Source: Gottfriedia acidiceleris
Lineage (GTDB): Bacteria > Bacillota > Bacilli > Bacillales > Bacillaceae_G
Assembly: GCF_002128425.1 (NCBI RefSeq)
Contig: NZ_NESS01000008.1
Span: 1 to 64,000 of the forward strand
DNA length: 64,000 nucleotides
Direction: 5' to 3'
Part shown: positions 30,572-40,884 of the stretch, in pieces
How the letters are laid out: every line of letters starts with the position of its first letter
How positions within the stretch are numbered: position 1 is the stretch's first letter
The notes under the pieces: generated by a model
The model's input: only the letters and a program-made list of their open reading frames with translations
Told to the model about the DNA's origin: nothing
Databases searched by the model: none
Translations under genes and position numbers: made by a program

Positions 30572-30602
30572 AAAAAAAGTCGAGACTCGAGTCTCGACTT
30601 TT
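30572..30602 (-). terminator. Perfect 28-bp palindrome, minus-strand terminator
   Basis: 30575-30602 is its own reverse complement (centre gactcgagtc). On the minus strand it ends in a T run and overlaps the last two bases of the stop codon of the gene at 30601-32361. Confidence 0.88.
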
Positions 30603-32361
30603 AAGCACTAATATCATTTTCAAAAACCTCGATAGTTGGAGAATCAACTAAATGGCTTGTTAATAATTTTATCTCGAGGAAAAGTAGATCAGGTTTAATA
30701 AAAGTTGAAGGAATTGATAAAATTTCTTTGTCATCCTTATCATAGAAAACAATATAATTTACTTTTCGTTGATATGCTGCCGTTTTCCCTTCGTTTTTAC
30801 CCCATTTTCGGAGTTCAATCGTCATTCGGTTTATCTTATGAAGCTCAATTGACTTCAATATATTTCCTATTTTTAATGTTAGTTGTCTACTAGTTAAAAT
30901 TAATTTAGACTCTTTTCGTAGTTGAATTGTTGCATACACTTTATATAAGAAAATAAGCCATAGTAAAGCTAATAATAAAAAATAAATAGGATCATGATTT
31001 CCAAAAGCAGTTCCTGTTCTAACAGCTGTTAAAAATCCAAGAAAATAAGTACCAAAATGCCAGCTTGGTTTTGATTCCAAAATGACTTCTTGACCTAATT
31101 TATCGGTTTCCTCTTTATTCAATAATTCAAGTTGGGTTTTATGTTCATCCTCAGTGAATTTGTCCCATTTTGTAAATGCCGTAATTGTTTCATCATAAAA
31201 TTTTGGACTAGGAATTTGATCAGAAATATAAGCTCCTACATATGCAGCCATCCAATCTTTTTCTTCCCAATTTTCTTGTTGACTGCGAAATCTAGTTAAA
31301 TAATAAGTTACTTCTTGTTCATAATAGTTTGAAGTTTCATATCGTTTTACAACTTCTATTTCATCGGGGATTACACCAAAATCTTCATGAGCAATTAAAT
31401 AAAGAAACAGTCTGTTTTTCACAAAACTAAGTTGATGTTCTTCCGTAAATGAGTAAATATTTTTCTTTGAAAATTCATTTAATTTTGTATAAAACCATAC
31501 AGCAGATTCAATATTGTGAGCACAATAATCTAGGATTTCTTTTTCAATTTGTACGCCTTGTTCCATCAGTGATATAACAGCATCGACTTTTAGGTAAGGA
31601 TCTTTATAATCAAGTGCTTCTTTTAAATATACATGAATACGATCGTCAACATAAAATTGCATTAATTGAAGGCAAATACCCATCTCTGTTCGAACGATTA
31701 GGTAAGATTCCTTCCAAGCCTGGTATACATATTTTAAGTTGTAAGCTTGATCATAATTCAAATATGAATCTCGTTTATTCTTGTAAAAAACTTTAATTTG
31801 TTCGATTATATAATCGTTCTCAGCAGATGTAAAAGGTAGAGAAATTGAATTCCTTTTACATAATAAAATCAGATGGAAAATTGAAACAGCAGTTTCTTCA
31901 TTTTCGATTAAACGTATTAATTTTTTTACAAGTTCAGGAGCCCAATCTGTCTCTTCAAAAATGAATTGAACATCGATATCTAGCGAGAATCGATTACTAT
32001 TTTTTTTAATGATTCGGATATAAGCATCTCTAGCTAACTCTGATTTTAGACTGATTAATAAATAGAGAGCTTGAAGTTTTGCTCGTTCACTATATGCTTC
32101 AAAATTCATTTCGATTGGAGTTATTAATTCTTGAACCTGGAACTCTGAACAAAATCCAACTAAGTGATAGCTTCCATCGTCCCAATCTTCTATTGATTTC
32201 GGGAAATTAGTTCCCGCTTCTTCTAATAAATAAATTAATGATTCAATAGAAGCACTTGATTGAAGAGACTTTCTAAGTTGGTCTATGCCTTTTGCACGCT
32301 GATATAGATCTTGGTGGCGTAATTGATTTACTATTTTCTTGAATTTTCTTTGTACGGCCAA
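30601..32361 (-). CDS. Uncharacterised membrane protein with helical-repeat N-terminus and C-terminal PH-like region
   Basis: 586 residues, TTG start with a strong gaggagg seven bases upstream. Residues 1-430 are soluble and alpha-helical with repeating hydrophobic patterns (KAKLQALYLLISLKSE..., YLKVDAVISLMEQG...), suggestive of HEAT/ARM-type solenoid repeats. About 432-480 hold two closely spaced hydrophobic segments (WHFGTYFLGFLTAVRTG and IYFLLLALLWLIFLYKVY). The last 95 residues (LILTSRQLTLKIGNILKSIELHKINRM..., NYIVFYDKDDKEILSIPSTF) alternate beta strands in a manner like a bacterial PH/GRAM domain. No enzyme motif is seen. I do not recognise a family. Its own terminator and isolated location indicate a single-gene unit. 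Confidence 0.8.
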   Translation of the reverse strand: MAVQRKFKKIVNQLRHQDLYQRAKGIDQLRKSLQSSASIESLIYLLEEAGTNFPKSIEDWDDGSYHLVGFCSEFQVQELITPIEMNFEAYSERAKLQALYLLISLKSELARDAYIRIIKKNSNRFSLDIDVQFIFEETDWAPELVKKLIRLIENEETAVSIFHLILLCKRNSISLPFTSAENDYIIEQIKVFYKNKRDSYLNYDQAYNLKYVYQAWKESYLIVRTEMGICLQLMQFYVDDRIHVYLKEALDYKDPYLKVDAVISLMEQGVQIEKEILDYCAHNIESAVWFYTKLNEFSKKNIYSFTEEHQLSFVKNRLFLYLIAHEDFGVIPDEIEVVKRYETSNYYEQEVTYYLTRFRSQQENWEEKDWMAAYVGAYISDQIPSPKFYDETITAFTKWDKFTEDEHKTQLELLNKEETDKLGQEVILESKPSWHFGTYFLGFLTAVRTGTAFGNHDPIYFLLLALLWLIFLYKVYATIQLRKESKLILTSRQLTLKIGNILKSIELHKINRMTIELRKWGKNEGKTAAYQRKVNYIVFYDKDDKEILSIPSTFIKPDLLFLEIKLLTSHLVDSPTIEVFENDISA

Positions 32362-32660
32362 CTTAAAACCTCCTCTAGCTTCTTTTTAATACAAATATAT
32401 CATAATAAGGGTAATGGAAAATAGTTAAATAGTCTTATAGTATATTTGCTTAAATAATAATACAGGACTTTTAACTTGTTTTTTGTCACAATTGGATAAT
32501 TTTTACAAATTGTTTTGAAAATTTATTATAATAATAAGAACAAGCTGTTCATATTTTAATAAGGAACTTGTCCAATTCTAGCGATCATTTCGATTAATTT
32601 ATTCTCGAAAAGAAAGTAGGAATTTTTTTTTGTACCTAAAAATTAGAATGGAGGATGAAC

Positions 32661-32993
32661 ATGGTTAAACTCTATGTCCTGGCGGTTGTCATTGGTGGAG
32701 TGACCGGATTTATTTTTCACATCCTGTTTAACAAAGGTACGATTATGCTTCCGGTGAGACGTAAGAAAGGCTTTTATTTAGGTTTTCTTGCAGATATTTT
32801 ATTTGGAGCAACAGCCGCGACATTATTTGTTTCTTTATTTATACCAGAAAACATGTTAAAAGATATGCGTATGGTAATTGGTTACTGTATATTAGCTGGT
32901 CTCTCATCACAAAGCTTTCTTTTAAGTAGGGCACTTAACACTGAACGGGAAAGGGTAAGTTCACTGCATAATATTTCTAAGCAAATTGTGTAG
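32661..32993 (+). CDS. DUF4257-like small membrane protein
   Basis: 110 residues from ATG 32661, six bases after ggagg; a second ATG at 32655 overlaps the ribosome site. Three hydrophobic helices: LYVLAVVIGGVTGFIFHILF, FYLGFLADILFGATAATLFVSLFI, and MVIGYCILAGLSSQSFLLS. The RKKGFYLGFLADILFGA stretch resembles DUF4257 proteins of Bacillus as I remember them; this match is tentative. Followed 43 bp later by a small gene in the same direction, probably one transcript. Confidence 0.75.
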   Translation: MVKLYVLAVVIGGVTGFIFHILFNKGTIMLPVRRKKGFYLGFLADILFGATAATLFVSLFIPENMLKDMRMVIGYCILAGLSSQSFLLSRALNTERERVSSLHNISKQIV

Positions 32994-33036
32994 TATTTTC
33001 AATAATGTACTTAGCAAAATTTGAAGGAGGCATGTA

Positions 33037-33249
33037 ATGAGGCTAGTGCTAACACCTGAAGAAAAAGCTATTTATTTAGATTTATTAGAGGATTTATTAA
33101 ATGCTGATACTGAATACGAAATAAAAAGTATCGAATTCCAAGTCATAAGCTTTTTGAAAAACATAAAAGAATCTAGGAAAAATGTTGAAGATTTCGATGA
33201 AAAAGCGGCAGCGGCTCAATTTGTACGTGCTGGTAAATTGAAAAGTTAA
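33037..33249 (+). CDS. Small soluble protein of unknown function
   Basis: 70 residues behind a strong aaggagg. Helical and charged, starting RLVLTPEEKAIYLDLLEDLL and ending KAAAAQFVRAGKLKS; no cysteines or membrane segment. Lies 43 bp after the DUF4257-like gene and ends at a terminator, so the two likely form an operon. Confidence 0.7.
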   Translation: MRLVLTPEEKAIYLDLLEDLLNADTEYEIKSIEFQVISFLKNIKESRKNVEDFDEKAAAAQFVRAGKLKS

Positions 33250-33278
33250 GCGATTTTTTAATTGACTTTTTTCAACAA

Positions 33279-33640
33279 CTAAAAATTGGAACTCAAAATA
33301 GAGTTCCAGTTCTTTTTTTTAGTTAATTTTACTTTAATTGTTTGGATTGTTTGAACATTAAGTTCTTGAACTGGACTTGGTGTATCTAACACATAATCAT
33401 TTTCTTTTAAATAATTTGATTCTAGTAATTTAAACTCCGTAGTTGCTCTTCTCAAATCTTTGTCTACCCCTTCCGAAAATAGTAAAGAGTTTACTATGTA
33501 CCTTTACATACTCATCTGCTTTCGTATCGAATACTAGATTTCAATGTAATGTTAGATGTTAAACTTGTTGTACCGCTAGTAGTGAAACCTTGATTTAACA
33601 ACAATTCGTGTATAAAAATATTGGGCGGATTTTTAGGATT
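33279..33640 (-). pseudogene. Decayed protein-coding remnant
   Basis: On the minus strand, three successive segments in different frames read as ordinary protein: approximately 33630-33540 (NQGFTTSGTTSLTSNITLK), 33535-33471 (VFDTKADEYVKVHSKLFTIF) and 33467-33279 (VDKDLRRATTEFKLLESNYL..., NDYVLDTPSPVQELNV..., ending KVKLTKKKNW and a stop). Two frameshifts and no start codon with a ribosome site indicate an inactive gene. The source family is not recognised. The rest of the gap up to 33888 carries only the cymR promoter region. Confidence 0.5.
33287..33320 (+). terminator. Terminator after the small gene at 33037-33249
   Basis: tggaactc (33287-33294), loop aaaata, gagttcca (33301-33308), then nine T's. 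Confidence 0.88.
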
Positions 33641-33888
33641 AGTAGATTAATTGTGAAATGAAGTAGTATATTTAAATTTTTTGGTTTGTCAGGTAGTTAG
33701 TAAAACTTAAAATTCTTATATATTATTTTTAAGGTAGATATTGCACTTTTCCAATTGGTTTAGTGCATTTTTTTCTCCACATGTGAATTTATAGAATAAA
33801 TAGTGTACAATAATTGTATTACTACAGTTTAAAAATAGGATAAATCTGATTAAAATAAGAGATACAGTTTATTGAACGGAGTGAATAA

Positions 33889-34305
33889 ATGAAGATTTCA
33901 ACTAAGGGAAGATACGGACTGACAGTTATGATTGAATTAGCTAAAAGATATTGTGATAAACCAATTTCACTTAAGAGTATTGCGAAAGCACAAAATCTTT
34001 CTGAGCATTATTTAGAACAAATTATTTCATTATTACGTAATGCAGGATTAGTTAAGAGTATTCGCGGAGCATATGGTGGGTATATTTTAACAAAGGAACC
34101 AAATGAAATTTCTGCAGGTGAAGTGATAACTGCACTTGAGGGATCACTATCACCAATCGAAAATCTTGAAGATGAAAATCCTGCACAAAGAGAGTTATGG
34201 ACTCGTGTTCAAAAAGCGATTAATGAAGTGTTAGACCATACGAGTCTTGAGGACTTAGCAAAATTAGAATCTGATGATTTAAACGGATATATGTTTTATA
34301 TATAA
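33889..34305 (+). CDS. cymR: Rrf2-family regulator CymR
   Basis: 138 residues. Starts MKISTKGRYGLTVMIELAKR, the hallmark of Rrf2 proteins; winged helix includes ISLKSIAKAQNLSEHYLEQIISLLRNAGLVKSIRGAYGGYIL. No cysteines for an Fe-S cluster are present, which separates CymR from IscR. CymR, in complex with CysK, represses cysteine and sulfur-uptake genes. Upstream is a TACAAT -10 (33806-33811) with a GTGAAT -35. Followed by the cysteine desulfurase gene as in B. subtilis. Confidence 0.92.
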   Translation: MKISTKGRYGLTVMIELAKRYCDKPISLKSIAKAQNLSEHYLEQIISLLRNAGLVKSIRGAYGGYILTKEPNEISAGEVITALEGSLSPIENLEDENPAQRELWTRVQKAINEVLDHTSLEDLAKLESDDLNGYMFYI

Positions 34306-34360
34306 TTTTAGTGCGTTCAAGTTTGATTGGAACGCTTCATAAAGAAAGGGTTTAATAAAA

Positions 34361-35506
34361 ATGGAACGAATTTATGTAGATCATGCTGCGACTTCTCCAA
34401 TTCATCCAGAAGTAATCGAAAAGATGGTTGTAGAAATGCAAGAAACTTTTGGAAATCCATCTAGTATTCATTCTTTTGGCCGACAAGCGAGACAAAAGAT
34501 TGATACTGCACGCATGATTTGTGCCAATAGTATTGGAGCAAAAGTTAACGAAATTATTTTTACAAGCGGTGGAACTGAAAGTGATAACCTTGCAGTTCGA
34601 GGTGCTGCTTATGCAAATCAAAAATATGGTAAGCACATTATTACCTCTAGCATTGAGCATCATGCTATATTACATACATGCCAAGCTCTTGAAAAAGAAG
34701 GCTTTGAGGTTACGTATTTACCTGTTGATGATACAGGCCGAGTGAATGTAGAGGACGTTAAGGCTGCGCTTCGTGATGATACGATTTTAGTATCTATCAT
34801 GATGGTTAATAATGAAATCGGAACAGTTCAACCAATTAAAGAAATTGGTGAACTTCTTTGTGACCATAAAGCTCATTTCCATACAGATGCAGTGCAAGCT
34901 TACGGCTTAATTCCTATTAATGTTGAAGAACTTGGTGTCGACTTTTTATCAATTTCATCACATAAAATTAATGGGCCTAAAGGTGTAGGTTTTCTTTATG
35001 TAAGTGAAAATGCAATCTTTACACAATTGCAATTCGGGGGTCAGCAGGAGCGTAAACGTCGTGCTGGTACAGAAAATGTTCCCGGTATTGTTGGATTAGC
35101 AAAAGCGGTGGAAGTTATTCACATTGAAAGAGATGACCGTGTAAAAAGCTATTTACGTTTCCAAGAAATCTTAATGAATGTTCTAAAAGAGAATGGAATT
35201 CAGTTTGAAAAAAATGGAAATGAGATGTTTTTTGCACCACATGTGTTAAACTTATCATTTGAAGATATTTCAATTGAATCATTTTTGGTAAACCTTGATT
35301 TATCAGGCATAGCAGCTTCAAGCGGATCTGCTTGTACAGCTGGTAGTATAGATCCATCACATGTTTTAGTTGAAATGTTTGGAATAGATTCACCTAAAAT
35401 ACGTTCTTCGGTTCGATTCAGCTTTGGTTATGGAAATACAGACGAACAAATCCGTATACTTGGAGAACGTGTATCTTCAATTGTAAAGCGATTAGTTAAA
35501 ATATAA
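34361..35506 (+). CDS. yrvO: Cysteine desulfurase (YrvO/IscS-type)
   Basis: 381 residues. Class V PLP enzyme: MERIYVDHAATSPIHPEV, FTSGGTESDNLAVRG, SSIEHHAIL, PLP-binding lysine in SSHKINGPKGVGF (K202), and catalytic Cys325 in SSGSACTAGS. Donates sulfur from cysteine, in this setting to MnmA encoded 27 bp downstream, for 2-thiouridine in tRNA; YrvO and MnmA are known to suffice for s2U34 in B. subtilis. NifS/IscS assignment by sequence; partner by gene context. Confidence 0.94.
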   Translation: MERIYVDHAATSPIHPEVIEKMVVEMQETFGNPSSIHSFGRQARQKIDTARMICANSIGAKVNEIIFTSGGTESDNLAVRGAAYANQKYGKHIITSSIEHHAILHTCQALEKEGFEVTYLPVDDTGRVNVEDVKAALRDDTILVSIMMVNNEIGTVQPIKEIGELLCDHKAHFHTDAVQAYGLIPINVEELGVDFLSISSHKINGPKGVGFLYVSENAIFTQLQFGGQQERKRRAGTENVPGIVGLAKAVEVIHIERDDRVKSYLRFQEILMNVLKENGIQFEKNGNEMFFAPHVLNLSFEDISIESFLVNLDLSGIAASSGSACTAGSIDPSHVLVEMFGIDSPKIRSSVRFSFGYGNTDEQIRILGERVSSIVKRLVKI

Positions 35507-36652
<1,146 letters not shown>

Positions 36653-36660
36653 ATCTGTTT

Positions 36661-36693
36661 ACCCCAATCGTAATGGTTGGGGTTGTTTTTTTG
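36661..36693 (+). terminator. Terminator of cymR-yrvO-mnmA
   Basis: accccaa (36661-36667) pairs with ttggggt (36677-36683); T run. Confidence 0.85.
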
Positions 36694-36873
36694 AATAAAA
36701 ATAACCAATTAATCGCTATAATTTTGAAGAAACGTTCCTTTGAAATGTATTCGACGGTGTGATAGTGTTAAATAGATATCGTAAGTTTATAATATTTAGT
36801 AAGCTTAAGAATTAAAAAAATAAAATGGAGTTTATCCAAAATAATTAAAAGAAAATACATAGAGGTGTCACAC

Positions 36874-37533
36874 ATGAATAATTTTGAACGTGGAGTAGCA
36901 GCCCTGCAAGAGGGAAACTTAGAGGATGCAGCTAATTTTTTAACGAAAGAGATTGAAGAAAATCCTACTAATTCATTAGCGTATGTTAATTTTGGTCAGC
37001 TTTTACTATCGATGGGAGATGTAGAACGAGCTTGTCGTTTTTTTGAAAAGGCTTTAGAAATTGATCCAGAATTGGCAGCAGCCCATTATGCAGTTGGGAC
37101 AGTGTATTTTGAAGACGGAAAGTTTGAAATAGCTAAAAAACATTTTCAACATTGTGTAAAACTTGGCATGAATGATAGTGATGTTCATTTTATGATTGGA
37201 TTATGCTGTGTTAATAATGGAGAAGATCGTTTTGCACTTCCGTTTTTTCAACGTGCGATTGAGTTAGATGATAAAGATGTAGACGCATTATTCCAATATG
37301 GCCTTACTTTAGCAAAATTAGAAATGTTAGATGAAGCAAAAATAAATTTAGAAAAGGTTTTACAATTAGATGAACTACATGCTGATGCACATTATAATCT
37401 AGGCATTATTGCGATGTTTAATGATCAAGTTACAACTGCAAAAGACCATTTTAATAAAGCAATTGAAAGTCAAGATGATCATATGCTTGCTATGCATGCA
37501 TTAAAAGTAATTGAAAATAAAGAAGAGGAATGA
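36874..37533 (+). CDS. yrrB: TPR-repeat protein YrrB
   Basis: 219 residues from ATG 36874 with agaggtg upstream. Six tandem 34-residue tetratricopeptide repeats (for example NSLAYVNFGQLLLSMGDVERACRFFEKALEIDPE, ELAAAHYAVGTVYFEDGKFEIAKKHF), so the whole protein is a TPR superhelix for protein binding. Cytoplasmic, no signal. Conserved between mnmA and recD2; partner unknown. Confidence 0.9.
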   Translation: MNNFERGVAALQEGNLEDAANFLTKEIEENPTNSLAYVNFGQLLLSMGDVERACRFFEKALEIDPELAAAHYAVGTVYFEDGKFEIAKKHFQHCVKLGMNDSDVHFMIGLCCVNNGEDRFALPFFQRAIELDDKDVDALFQYGLTLAKLEMLDEAKINLEKVLQLDELHADAHYNLGIIAMFNDQVTTAKDHFNKAIESQDDHMLAMHALKVIENKEEE

Positions 37534-37570
37534 AGCTCTTTTAATTGTTTAAGATTGGGGAGGTGAAGAA

Positions 37571-39928
37571 ATGCAAACCCAAAGTGAAATGGAATTGTTT
37601 GTTGATGAGACACCATATATTAAAGGGCATATCACGACAATCATCTTTTATAATGCCGAAAATTTTTATACTGTTGCAAAGGTAAAAGTGGTCGATACAA
37701 ATTTATCAAATTGTGAACAGGAAATGACCATTACAGGCAATATTCCAAGGATGAATGAAGATGAAGCATATACATTTAAGGGGATTGTAAAAGACCATCC
37801 GAGGTATGGTAAACAATTTCAAATTTCTTCATTTGAAAAAGAGCTTCCATCTACTAAAAAAGGTGTTATCCAATATTTATCTTCAGATTTGTTTAAAGGA
37901 ATTGGAAAGAAAACGGCTGAGAAAATCGTTGATCATTTAGGTGAGGATGCAATTAATAAAATTTTAGATAACTCTGATAGCTTAGAAGGAGTTCCTGGGC
38001 TGGCAAAATCCAAAGCTAAAGAAATTTATGAAACAATTCTATCTCATCAAGGGCTTGAAAAAGTAATAAGTTTTTTAAGCAGTTACGGTATTGGTACGGG
38101 CTTATCGATTAAAATTTATAAGACTTATAACGAATCAACTCTAGATGTTATCCGAACGAATCCATTTAAGTTAATTGAAGATGTGGATGGGATTGGGTTT
38201 GGAAGAGCAGATGAAATTGGACGAGCAATAGGTATTACAGGTAATCATCCAGATCGGATTCGTGCGGGTTGTATTTATATTTTAGAGCATTTATCGATGC
38301 AAGAGGGACATGTTTATATAACACAAGATCAGTTTATTGATGAAACTAGACAACTATTAATGAAACAAGATAAAGAGCTTGTCGAAGCAGTCGACATTTC
38401 TCGGGAAATGAAAAGATTGGTAGCAGACGGAAAGCTAGTAATGGAAGACGAGCGAATCTATTTAGCTGCTCTTTATTATGCCGAGAAAGGCATTGTAAAC
38501 GCGATCCAAAAACTATTGAGCAGTGCTCCAGATTTAGGAGAAATGACTGAGACTAGATTTGCAAAAGAGCTAGAAGTACTTGAATCAAAAATGAATGTAA
38601 AATATGCACCTTCACAAGCGCAAGCGATTAAAAAGGCTATGGAGTCACCTATGATGGTCCTTACTGGTGGGCCAGGGACAGGTAAAACGACAGTTATTAA
38701 AGGAATCGTAAATCTATTTTCAACAATCCATGATTTATCACTAGATCAGCATTCTTATCCGAAAGATGACCCATTCCCTTATTTACTTGCTGCACCGACA
38801 GGTAGAGCGGCAAAACGAATGAGTGAAGCGACTGGATTACCGGCAGTAACAATCCATCGTTTACTTGGTTGGACAAGAGAAGGGGAGTTTAGCCATCACG
38901 AGGAAAATCCTTTAAATGGAAAATTACTGATCATTGATGAGTTTTCAATGGTCGATGTTTGGTTAGGCAATCAATTATTGAAAAGCATTCCAGAAGGCTG
39001 CCAAGTAATTTTTGTAGGGGATGAGGACCAATTACCTTCAGTTGGCCCAGGCCAAGTCTTAAAGGATTTATTAAACTCTGGTACAGTTCCAACAGTACGA
39101 TTAAAAGACATTTACCGTCAATCAGAAGATTCCTCAATTATTACGCTTGCACATTATATAAAAGATGGAACAATTTCTGAGGATTTATTTGAACAAAGAA
39201 AAGATCGTTCATTTATCGGGTGTTCAAGTCAGCAAGTTGTTGATGTCGTTAAAAAGGTGTGTGAAAACGCCAATAAAAAAGGTTTTCCAGTAAGAGATAT
39301 CCAAGTATTAGCACCGATGTATCGTGGTCCAGCAGGAATTGATGCCCTAAATGAAGGGTTACAAGAGGTGTTTAATCCAAAAAAAGAAAAGCAACGTGAA
39401 ATGAATTTTGGTGATACAACTTTCCGTACAGGTGATAAAATTCTCCAACTCGTAAATGTTCCTGAAAACAATGTTTTTAATGGAGATATGGGTGAAATTG
39501 TGAACATTTTTTTCGCGAAAGAAAATGTAGAACAACAAGATATTATAATCGTTTCATTTGATGGAAATGAAGTCACCTATACTAGACCGGATTTTTCTCA
39601 ATTAACACTTGCATACTGCTGTTCAATTCATAAGTCGCAAGGTAGTGAATTTGATATTATTGTGCTTCCAATTGTCAAAAGTTATTATCGAATGCTTCGA
39701 AGAAATTTAATTTACACTGCAGTGACAAGAAGTAAAAAGTTCTTAATCATGTGCGGTGAACAAGATGCATTTATTCAAGGCATTGGAAGAACAGATGATG
39801 GTCAAAGACAAACTACTTTATGTATGAAACTAAAAGGGATTGAAAATGGTGAAGTACATTTAAACGAAGATTTACCATTTCAGCTTTCAGATGAATTACC
39901 AAATCTTTCACCTTATGATTTCATGTAA
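37571..39928 (+). CDS. recD2: RecD2 5'-3' DNA helicase (RecD-like, RecBC-independent)
   Basis: 785 residues. The N-terminal 190 residues carry an OB-like domain and helix-hairpin-helix motifs (LFKGIGKKTAEKIVDHLG) typical of RecD2. Helicase motif I GGPGTGKT (366-373), motif II IIDEFSMVD, motif III FVGDEDQLPSVGPG, IYRQ, and motif VI YTAVTRSKK, with a SH3-like insertion region GDKILQLVNVPENNVFNGDMGEI. A superfamily 1B helicase in replication-fork repair. YrrC in B. subtilis. 37 bp after yrrB, likely co-transcribed. Confidence 0.95.
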   Translation: MQTQSEMELFVDETPYIKGHITTIIFYNAENFYTVAKVKVVDTNLSNCEQEMTITGNIPRMNEDEAYTFKGIVKDHPRYGKQFQISSFEKELPSTKKGVIQYLSSDLFKGIGKKTAEKIVDHLGEDAINKILDNSDSLEGVPGLAKSKAKEIYETILSHQGLEKVISFLSSYGIGTGLSIKIYKTYNESTLDVIRTNPFKLIEDVDGIGFGRADEIGRAIGITGNHPDRIRAGCIYILEHLSMQEGHVYITQDQFIDETRQLLMKQDKELVEAVDISREMKRLVADGKLVMEDERIYLAALYYAEKGIVNAIQKLLSSAPDLGEMTETRFAKELEVLESKMNVKYAPSQAQAIKKAMESPMMVLTGGPGTGKTTVIKGIVNLFSTIHDLSLDQHSYPKDDPFPYLLAAPTGRAAKRMSEATGLPAVTIHRLLGWTREGEFSHHEENPLNGKLLIIDEFSMVDVWLGNQLLKSIPEGCQVIFVGDEDQLPSVGPGQVLKDLLNSGTVPTVRLKDIYRQSEDSSIITLAHYIKDGTISEDLFEQRKDRSFIGCSSQQVVDVVKKVCENANKKGFPVRDIQVLAPMYRGPAGIDALNEGLQEVFNPKKEKQREMNFGDTTFRTGDKILQLVNVPENNVFNGDMGEIVNIFFAKENVEQQDIIIVSFDGNEVTYTRPDFSQLTLAYCCSIHKSQGSEFDIIVLPIVKSYYRMLRRNLIYTAVTRSKKFLIMCGEQDAFIQGIGRTDDGQRQTTLCMKLKGIENGEVHLNEDLPFQLSDELPNLSPYDFM

Positions 39929-40041
39929 TTGACTAAGAATATATAGTGCAAGACGATTCCTGTACTAACGTATATTTTTATGAAAATTTGGTCACAATGC
40001 ATAGAAACATTGCCTTTTTTAAGGCTAAGGGAGCGAGCGTT

Positions 40042-40230
40042 GTGATTTGTCCAAATTGTCATAGTAAAGACTTAGGGAAAATAGGTGTAAATCAATATTA
40101 TTGCTGGGGTTGTTATATTGAACTAACAATTAATAAAGGCATCATTTACACCCACCAAGTTGAAGAAGATGGTACGTTAAGTTCGTTAGATGATTTATTT
40201 GACGAAGAGGATCGAAAACTTAGTATGTAG
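40042..40230 (+). CDS. Small zinc-ribbon-like protein
   Basis: 62 residues when started at GTG 40042, six bases after aaggga; the open frame extends upstream to 39946 but without a ribosome site. CPNC at residues 3-6 and CWGC at 21-24 form a likely four-cysteine zinc ribbon; the tail is acidic (SLDDLFDEEDRK). Function unknown. Followed 14 bp later by another tiny gene. Confidence 0.75.
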   Translation: MICPNCHSKDLGKIGVNQYYCWGCYIELTINKGIIYTHQVEEDGTLSSLDDLFDEEDRKLSM

Positions 40231-40243
40231 GAGTGGGTAATTG

Positions 40244-40378
40244 ATGGCTAGAAAAAGCTCTTTATTAGGTTTAGGTTTAGGTGCAGGTGCACTTGCGATG
40301 AAATTAATGTACGATAACAAATGGCTTACTCAAAAGAATATGAAACGAATGAGAAAGTCATTGAAAAAGATGCTTTAA
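40244..40378 (+). CDS. Tiny basic protein (44 residues), DUF3918-like
   Basis: ATG 40244 with aggag (40230-40234) upstream; the product begins MARKSSLLGLGLGAGALAM and ends in a strongly basic helix (KNMKRMRKSLKKML). A short glycine-rich hydrophobic segment precedes the basic region. This resembles the small YrzQ/DUF3918 proteins of bacilli, a match from memory. Ends at a clear terminator. Probably co-transcribed with the zinc-ribbon gene. Confidence 0.65.
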   Translation: MARKSSLLGLGLGAGALAMKLMYDNKWLTQKNMKRMRKSLKKML

Positions 40379-40384
40379 TTTTTT

Positions 40385-40417
40385 AAGCACATGTCTATAA
40401 AGGCATGTGCTTTTTTA
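40385..40417 (+). terminator. Terminator after the 44-residue gene
   Basis: aagcacatg (40385-40393) pairs with catgtgctt (40404-40412); T run. Confidence 0.88.
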
Positions 40418-40458
40418 CTGTCGAAAAAGAGTTTGTCAATTAAATTGTTGGATTGATC

Positions 40459-40615
40459 ATTGATAAGTAAGTTGTGTGATATGATTTCCACTACAGTGTG
40501 ACTCGCTTTCCATGGGGCGAGAATTCTTTAGCCTCCTCGGCGTGCGCCTGTGGGGTCTTTAGCCTTCCCGCTAATCCCATAGGAGCCTGGCACCCTTTCG
40601 TTCCAATCAACTTCT
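40459..40615 (+). repeat. Full copy of a dispersed Bacillaceae repeat element
   Basis: Starts tgataagtaagttgtgtgat / tgatttccactacag, continues through gctttcc, a GC-rich palindromic centre (agcctcctcggcgtgcgcc, then tgtggggtctttagcc) and ends ggcacc...gttccaatcaac. This composition differs sharply from the AT-rich surroundings and resembles short repeats I recall from many Bacillaceae genomes. No protein is encoded; a short frame across it is incidental. The remaining part of the 40379-41045 gap shows no gene. Confidence 0.8.
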
Positions 40616-40884
40616 TTTTTAAAAAAATAATCTTAAAAACAATAGAATCGTCAATTGAACGAATGAATTACCCTTTATTGATCAAATTGTAACTTATAAT
40701 GACGACTTACACATCTTTACAAATATTGATCGTCAAAAGAGAAAATATTATAATTTTTTCAAGTTAGTTCACCCAAAATCACTTGTTTATTTATCCTTGA
40801 AAAGAAGAGTTAGATTAACTAAAATCAACGAACTTATCAGTAATCATTACTTAGTTTTCTAATTATCGTTTAAAAAAGCTGTCT

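Noticed and set aside
40498-40692. 64-residue frame inside the dispersed repeat
   Set aside because: It starts within the repeat, has no ribosome site and no protein-like composition.
40620-40880. Possible decayed gene between the repeat and the second hairpin
   Set aside because: I read both strands and found no sustained protein-like segment in any frame.
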